Of a DNA stretch of 64,000 nt, positions 60,801-64,000 are shown piece after piece. The notes beneath the pieces are model-generated. The model made no database searches. It had not been told where the DNA came from and saw only the letters and a program-made list of their open reading frames with translations. Source of the DNA: Roseivirga sp. BDSF3-8 (GTDB lineage: Bacteria > Bacteroidota > Bacteroidia > Cytophagales > Cyclobacteriaceae); contig NZ_JBGNFV010000001.1 of assembly GCF_041449215.1 (NCBI RefSeq), positions 5,163,001-5,227,000 of the forward strand, read 5' to 3'. The position numbers and the translations under genes were made by a program. The first letter of the stretch is position 1, and each line of letters begins with the position of its first letter.

Positions 60801-62274
60801 GCAGGCCTACATCTGCTCTTAGCCTTATCTTTGCGGAGTCATGCATAAAGGCCAGCCTGTTTACCGTGACAGGGAAGCCTCCAGCCTTATTATTTTCCCC
60901 TTCCAGCGACCAGATGGCGCGGTGTATGTAGGGGGCCTCCCCACTCAGGTGCATGTCCTGAAAGTGTAGTTTGGTAAGGGCTATCTTGTCTCCGGCATTT
61001 ACTGAGGCCACGCCGTGCAGTATGGCTTCCGGCTTGAGCTTGCCTTTGTCTTCTTTTACAATGATCACAGAGTTATCGGCAAGCATAATGTCCGCCCCCA
61101 GGGCTTTCATTTCTACGGAATCGGTGACAGACACAAGGAAGAGGTACTCCGTTTTGCCCGACTGCCCTGTTTGCATAATGGCATCGTAGGTAAAATCAGT
61201 CTGGTCGAAGGCGGGAATACGCAGGTCTCCTCCAAAACCGGCTCCGTCTATCTGATCGCGGTTAAAGCTGATCCGTAGGCGATCAATGGAAAAGGGCCAG
61301 CCAGCCATGGCTTTCTTTCCCATGGGCAGGAAGTTTTCTGCAGCCACTGTACCGCTGAATCCGGCATCGTCTATCAGCATATTATACCCGGAGAGGGTGA
61401 GGTCGTTCTGGCGGTCACCGGCTAAGGCTCTGGGTAGCTTTACCTGCGCTTCTTCTATGTAAATGCCTTTCCATAGCTGGATGGGACCACCCATGGCAGG
61501 ATCATAGCCAAAGGGAAATAGTACGGTAGGGTCGTGCTGTATATCGCTAAAGTCGGCTACCACATTGCGGGCACGGTATTCCACTCCGGGAAGCTTGGCA
61601 TGCTGAAAGGGGGGTAAGTCTATCCGCGCCAGTATATTGCCAGGATCTGTGGTACGGAGGGCCAGGTCTGCCTGCAGGGTTTTTACCGGCTCCCCGGCCT
61701 TTTCTATAACAGGCTCCCTATCCTTTTCTATAACAGGCTGGATGACTTCCGGATCAAACTCGATATATCCGTCGATAGATAGCTCGAGGAAGCCTCCACA
61801 GCCGAAGGCCACGTAGTTCCCCATCCTGTTGGCGGGGAGTACGAGATCGCTTTTACCAAAAGGAATCTTTTCTTCAGAAATCAGGTGCATCTCCCAGCGA
61901 TTTGCCTGGCTGGCTCCACCTGGCTGAAAGAGTATCTGTTTTGCGGCAAAGGCTACGCGGCGTTGTCCGGAGCCCAGCTCCAGGGATATGTAAGCATTGA
62001 TTATGGCCCCCTGCGGGGTAAAGGTAGCCGAGTCTATCGCGATAATTATTGTTTTGCCACCCACGTCCTTTACTATACCTACAGGCAGTGAGGGCAGCAG
62101 GTCAGCCGTAAGTTCACTAGCCAGCTTATTTTCACGTAACACCTCTTCATGCAGGCTGTGTGCATAGGCCGTATCAGCAGGGTTAGCGGCTGGCTGGCTG
62201 GTAGTGTAAGCAAGGGCGGTGCCTGCGGGTAAGGCAAGCAGCACAATCAGTAGCCTGACTACTAGGTTTTTCAT
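57841..62274 (-). CDS. Large secreted protein of unknown function
   Basis: First gene of the surface operon, 1,477 residues with a clear signal peptide (MKNLVVRLLIVLLALPAGTALA). I do not recognise the family. The N-terminal half is beta-rich with alternating polar and hydrophobic strands; near residues 180-200 there is a short repeat (PVIEKDREPVIEKAGEPV). The middle part is glycine- and aromatic-rich, such as GTGLGFYGFGGGAYYHMSRV and repeated AAF/GAG segments, which may form barrel or stacked-strand structures. The C-terminal part (about 1010-1477) looks like globular beta domains, with RTSRFRTFAAKL near 1310. There is no T9SS sorting domain at the C-terminus (it ends YGLDL). Tight spacing suggests it works with the FnIII and SprB-repeat proteins at the cell surface. 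Confidence 0.8.
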   Translation of the reverse strand: MKNLVVRLLIVLLALPAGTALAYTTSQPAANPADTAYAHSLHEEVLRENKLASELTADLLPSLPVGIVKDVGGKTIIIAIDSATFTPQGAIINAYISLELGSGQRRVAFAAKQILFQPGGASQANRWEMHLISEEKIPFGKSDLVLPANRMGNYVAFGCGGFLELSIDGYIEFDPEVIQPVIEKDREPVIEKAGEPVKTLQADLALRTTDPGNILARIDLPPFQHAKLPGVEYRARNVVADFSDIQHDPTVLFPFGYDPAMGGPIQLWKGIYIEEAQVKLPRALAGDRQNDLTLSGYNMLIDDAGFSGTVAAENFLPMGKKAMAGWPFSIDRLRISFNRDQIDGAGFGGDLRIPAFDQTDFTYDAIMQTGQSGKTEYLFLVSVTDSVEMKALGADIMLADNSVIIVKEDKGKLKPEAILHGVASVNAGDKIALTKLHFQDMHLSGEAPYIHRAIWSLEGENNKAGGFPVTVNRLAFMHDSAKIRLRADVGLHLMNDSDKGFGAETTVEVFGKITPQTVTADTSGMEVSEGEEYTPVASATAEPGQKWEYEKTTISDILINVNGGAFTMKGALSFYEKDEVYGNGFRGEVDATFKPGPHLRAIAQFGNVKDLRYWYADANARFSTPIGTGLGFYGFGGGAYYHMSRVLPNAEALEEPGQGMRVDQAMTGKVGKSLTGVIYKPDAETGMGFKAMTTIGLTGDPRLFNADAAFEMAFNRHGGVRYAALQGDAFFLTGLDERSSSAPMYANLLISYDFNNKVLHGNLDTYINFPEGVVRGIHERGLAGSAVLHFSPQDWYVHVGQPQRRIGVQILGLARTSSYFMVGTSIPGMPAPPPEVSSILGGMNLDMMRDENALGLGRGLAFGSAMQIGTGRKSLGPFYGEFSAGAGFDMMLKDYGSAYCEGRTGRIGLNGWYASGQVYAYMQGAIGIRVKTAFVNGDFQILTIGAAAVLQGKLPNPAYMRGVVGGKFSILGGLVKGNCRFKAEFGEECEIVGANEVTGIKVIASVTPKQAEGVLDVFTVPQASFNLGIGQTHQVIDDEGHVRTFRASLQRFEVSHNNTPLAGEIRWNETRDVAGFKPLEILPPNEKLDVLVSVVWEERQNGVWRPLEDGTAEEEMTSFATGDAPKNIPEENVAYSYPVKDQRNFYAEEYPAAYIKLDIGQAYLFNKEDESGNAYKFVARYEGTNTSTEVPLTYRAENQELTFEVPAALASETVYDLYILKLPLLSKALDANLNATEETIETEGGSELTIRNNELSGTLSLPEDLRLYKTQFRTSRFRTFAAKLDATGGHHTRTVMVEGFNFTRSALGMDMQELPDRAELYGSKGQEGLIQMEATTDSRWWTTFAYPDFYKPFQRTDYALEWRDPETTGGVMPLGAIGLYYQGIEEAAHAPLENRGQDGLLIMPYDVSIYTFFDQQEAVNAYMNEYVDNLEAAPASVRAFLFNPYVNLYPERYSFHMRYVLPGKDRITTDRIYGLDL

Positions 62275-62689
62275 GTTTTAATAGGTCTGCAGGTACGCGT
62301 TGGTACGTTTGTTTATTTAGCCTGATATATACCGGGCAGGTCTGCCATCCGTTCTTTCACCTCGTATAGGTTGTGTGAAAAAACTAATGAGAGTCTGCTG
62401 CCTGTTTATTAAGAAATTCCCTTCAGGTAACCTTCCAAAACTTTCTTTTCATTCTCCAAATATTACACCCGGAGCATCAGGAGGTATTAGGGTAAAATGG
62501 ATTTTTATAGCTGGATGGGAAGGGCTGTTTCATTCATTGAACCAATAGGTTGTTCAACAAAACCCTTTGATTATACCATTTTACACATCACTAATTTACT
62601 CTGCCAAAGCCATCGTAAAAAACCGTAAGGGGGAAATTCATTACACAGATAGGCTTAAAAAATCTTAGTGGTGCTAAAAGTTTTTCCAA
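62275..62689. other. Intergenic region upstream of the surface operon
   Basis: No gene is seen. The promoter of the operon starting at 62274 should lie here on the minus strand, but I find no full TAnnTTTG match. A short palindromic stretch, ttgttcaacaa, lies near 62552-62562; its role is unknown. Confidence 0.5.
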
Positions 62690-62695
62690 TAAATT

Positions 62696-62744
62696 ACCCC
62701 CACCAAAGGAGGGGGTTTTCAATGGTTATTACCCCCAAAGGGGG
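62696..62744 (-). repeat. Tandem hairpins at the 3' end of the IS element
   Basis: Two G5/C5 stems lie 15 bases apart just after the transposase stop. Each is followed on the minus strand by GGGGGTAA, suggesting a repeated end motif recognised by TnpA. Confidence 0.55.
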
Positions 62745-62748
62745 ATAG

Positions 62749-63195
62749 TCAGTTATCGAATAGCGGGATATCTATATCCCCATCCTCTTTCTTATCTTCC
62801 TTCTCCTGATACTTAACATACCGCTTTATCTTTTCTTCATCTATGCCTACCGTACTTACAAAATAGCCTCGTGACCAAAAATGATTGCCCCAATAGGGTT
62901 TTCTGCGAAGACTCTTGAAGTTCTTAAACATCATGATCGCTGTCTTACCCTTGAGAATACCCATGAAGTCTGATACACTAAGTTTCGGAGGTATACTACA
63001 TACCAAATGAACGTGATCTGGCTGAATGTTCAACTCTTCTACCTTGACCTCCTTCCATTCACATATCGTCTTTATCTTATTCTCCAACGTATCTGCAACA
63101 ATATCACGAAGTATACGGTGGCGGTACTTCGGGGTCCATACTACATGATAGACACAATAGTAAAAGCTATGCGATAGCTTACGATACTTGCTCAT
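62749..63195 (-). CDS. tnpA: IS200/IS605-family transposase TnpA (Y1 HUH nuclease)
   Basis: Single-strand transposase of about 148 residues. The HUH motif is in QPDHVHLV, and the catalytic Tyr is probably in the C-terminal helix IKRYVKYQEK. Family hallmarks YHVVWTPKYRHRIL and KPYWGNHFWSRGYFVSTVG are intact, so the enzyme looks functional. The frame is open from an ATG at 63228, but the ATG at 63195 gives the usual MSKYRKLSHSF start and the usual family length, and the extra residues would be read out of the end region next to the 63235-63253 hairpin. The C-terminus is acidic and highly charged. Confidence 0.92.
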   Translation of the reverse strand: MSKYRKLSHSFYYCVYHVVWTPKYRHRILRDIVADTLENKIKTICEWKEVKVEELNIQPDHVHLVCSIPPKLSVSDFMGILKGKTAIMMFKNFKSLRRKPYWGNHFWSRGYFVSTVGIDEEKIKRYVKYQEKEDKKEDGDIDIPLFDN

Positions 63196-63234
63196 TCCAC
63201 AATATACCCCTACTGGCATAGCCCTCAAACATGA

Positions 63235-63253
63235 CCACCGTCTAAGACGGTGG
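63235..63253. repeat. Left-end hairpin of the IS element
   Basis: Perfect inverted repeat CCACCGTC-TAA-GACGGTGG about 40 bases upstream of the tnpA start. This position and shape fit the subterminal palindrome bound by TnpA. Confidence 0.65.
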
Positions 63254-63269
63254 TTTTAATTCGATTAAT

Positions 63270-63296
63270 AAAAAAGGCGCCATTTGGCGCCCAGGA
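63270..63296 (-). terminator. Rho-independent terminator (minus strand)
   Basis: On the minus strand GGCGCC-AAAT-GGCGCC is followed by six T. It would end transcription coming from the right, just before the IS element. Confidence 0.7.
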
Positions 63297-63639
63297 AAAA
63301 GTGTTGCATGATAAAACTCACTGCAGGATCACATAATCAGGATTTACGCTGAACCACTGCCTGGCTGTTTCGAGCGCTTTGCTTAGTAAAGAATAAAAAA
63401 AGTAGCCTCAGGCAATGCCGAGGCTACATAGGGTAGACATCCACCGACGATCAGTTGAAGTCTCCCTTCACGTATCATAAATCTAATTACTTGATCTTTA
63501 AGCCACTACTTTATGTCATTGCCGCTATTATGACAACAGGCCATAGCAGGGTCATATCAAGGACAAATAGTAGCATGCAGATACTACTATTATCATTTTT
63601 TTTATGCAGAGTTCGTGTATTTTTGCCGAAAGTACCGGT
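63297..63639. other. Intergenic region with a short coding remnant
   Basis: Between the two terminators, the minus strand at 63318-63404 encodes a short open stretch ending KALETARQWFSVNPDYVILQ and a stop, with no start codon. It reads like a C-terminal protein end but could be chance. The rest (63428-63639) shows no gene on either strand. Confidence 0.4.
63394..63427 (-). terminator. Rho-independent terminator (minus strand)
   Basis: A strong two-part stem (GTAGCCTC and GGCA pairing with TGCC and GAGGCTAC, 63402-63427) is followed on the minus strand by seven T. It is the natural terminator for the gene ending at 63640. Confidence 0.75.
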
Positions 63640-64000
63640 TTAAAGCGATTTGGCCCTGGCTTCTGCACGTTCCTCCCCTTCGTCCACAAGACTTAGATAG
63701 TATTCTGTATAGCTGTTAATCATTTTTATCTCAGCAGCCAGATTTAATACCGTCCGGGCAGTTACAAAGTCTTCAAGCCAGTATGAGGCCACTCCTATAT
63801 TAAGCAATAGGTTGAAGGCGACTTTTTTGGTTATTCTGGTATTCTTCCCTACTTCTTCTTCTTTGGCAGCGGCCTTCCATATGTCACGGGCTTCTTTCAA
63901 CATTGCCAGGGCTATCTGCTGTCCTTCTTCAGACCTGTCTGTATTAAGCTTGGTGAAAGCAGCCACAGCTTTGGCTTGTGCCTCGTCCATGTCATCGTAA
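63640..64000 (-). CDS. Partial helical (TPR-like) protein, C-terminal part
   Basis: The frame stays open to the right edge (residues YDDM precede the first internal Met), so this is the 3' part of a longer gene; about 120 residues are visible. The sequence is helical and rich in Ala, Glu and Lys, for example AKAVAAFTKLN, NLLLNIGVASYWLEDFVTA and NLAAEIK, with spacing that resembles tetratricopeptide repeats of Bacteroidota lipoprotein-like or DUF6340-like proteins. That family call is only a guess. The gene is followed by a strong terminator. No link to the neighbouring genes can be seen. Confidence 0.65.
   Translation of the reverse strand, partial: YDDMDEAQAKAVAAFTKLNTDRSEEGQQIALAMLKEARDIWKAAAKEEEVGKNTRITKKVAFNLLLNIGVASYWLEDFVTARTVLNLAAEIKMINSYTEYYLSLVDEGEERAEARAKSL

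Larger units (their letters stand above)
62690..63260 (-). mobile_element. IS200/IS605-family insertion element
   Basis: A single tnpA gene is flanked by hairpins rather than terminal inverted repeats, as expected for single-strand transposons of this family. One end carries two stems, 62696-62716 (ACCCCC/GGGGGT) and 62732-62744 (CCCCC/GGGGG). The other end carries a perfect 8-bp stem at 63235-63253. No TnpB is present. Exact ends are approximate. Confidence 0.75.

Noticed and set aside
63618-63625. TATTTTTG, a plus-strand match to the -7 promoter consensus
   Set aside because: It points into the antisense strand of the right-hand gene with no plus-strand gene downstream.
1-64000. tRNA, rRNA, riboswitch and prophage genes
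   Set aside because: I saw no sequence supporting any of these.

Overview
The window looks like a chromosomal segment of a Bacteroidota bacterium, probably of the Cytophagales/Chitinophagales type. Supporting signs are a type IX secretion (T9SS) C-terminal sorting domain and SprB-like repeats in a 1,390-residue secreted protein, an IS200/IS605 element of a type common in this phylum, AT-rich intergenic DNA between moderately GC-rich genes, and few strong Shine-Dalgarno sites. I cannot name the genus.

Positions 48296 to 1 (all minus strand) hold one large NRPS/PKS gene cluster that runs off the left edge. Read in the direction of transcription: a secreted S8 (subtilisin-like) peptidase; a 4,795-residue NRPS that starts with a fatty acyl-AMP ligase and carrier domain and has four C-A-T modules; a NodU/CmcH-type carbamoyltransferase; a 2,407-residue PKS-NRPS (KS, degenerate AT, two carriers, C-A-T-E); a 1,058-residue C-A-T protein; a discrete acyltransferase; a 3,887-residue PKS-NRPS (KS, degenerate AT, KR, carrier, C-A-T, C-A-T, C); a flavin-dependent halogenase-like enzyme; a 1,177-residue A-methyltransferase-T protein with half a condensation domain in front; and an NRPS starting with a TubC-type docking domain, cut by the window edge inside its A domain. 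Both PKS modules lack a working AT, so this is a trans-AT hybrid line served by the in-cluster AT.

Reading the ten A-domain pocket residues by eye gives a colinear prediction: fatty acyl - Lys-like - Orn - Gln - Gln - [C2 unit, keto] - D-Ser - Asn - [C2 unit, probably beta-hydroxy] - Thr - two residues with aromatic-like codes (the second module carries the methyltransferase) - further residue(s) outside the window. The product would be a cationic lipopeptide with two chain-extended (statine-like) amino acids, and candidate carbamoylation, halogenation and methylation. I do not recognise a known compound with this order. The two Gln modules are nearly identical tandem copies with a 3,114-bp period.

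Positions 48300-49780 form a gene-poor, AT-rich spacer with a candidate promoter for the cluster, a 20-bp inverted repeat and remnants of decayed small genes. Positions 49780-62274 (minus strand) hold a tight four-gene operon for secreted or surface proteins: a 1,477-residue secreted protein, a fibronectin type III protein, the SprB-repeat/T9SS protein and an outer-membrane beta-barrel-like protein. To the right lie an IS200/IS605 element with end hairpins, two strong minus-strand terminators, and the 3' end of a small helical gene that enters from beyond the right edge.
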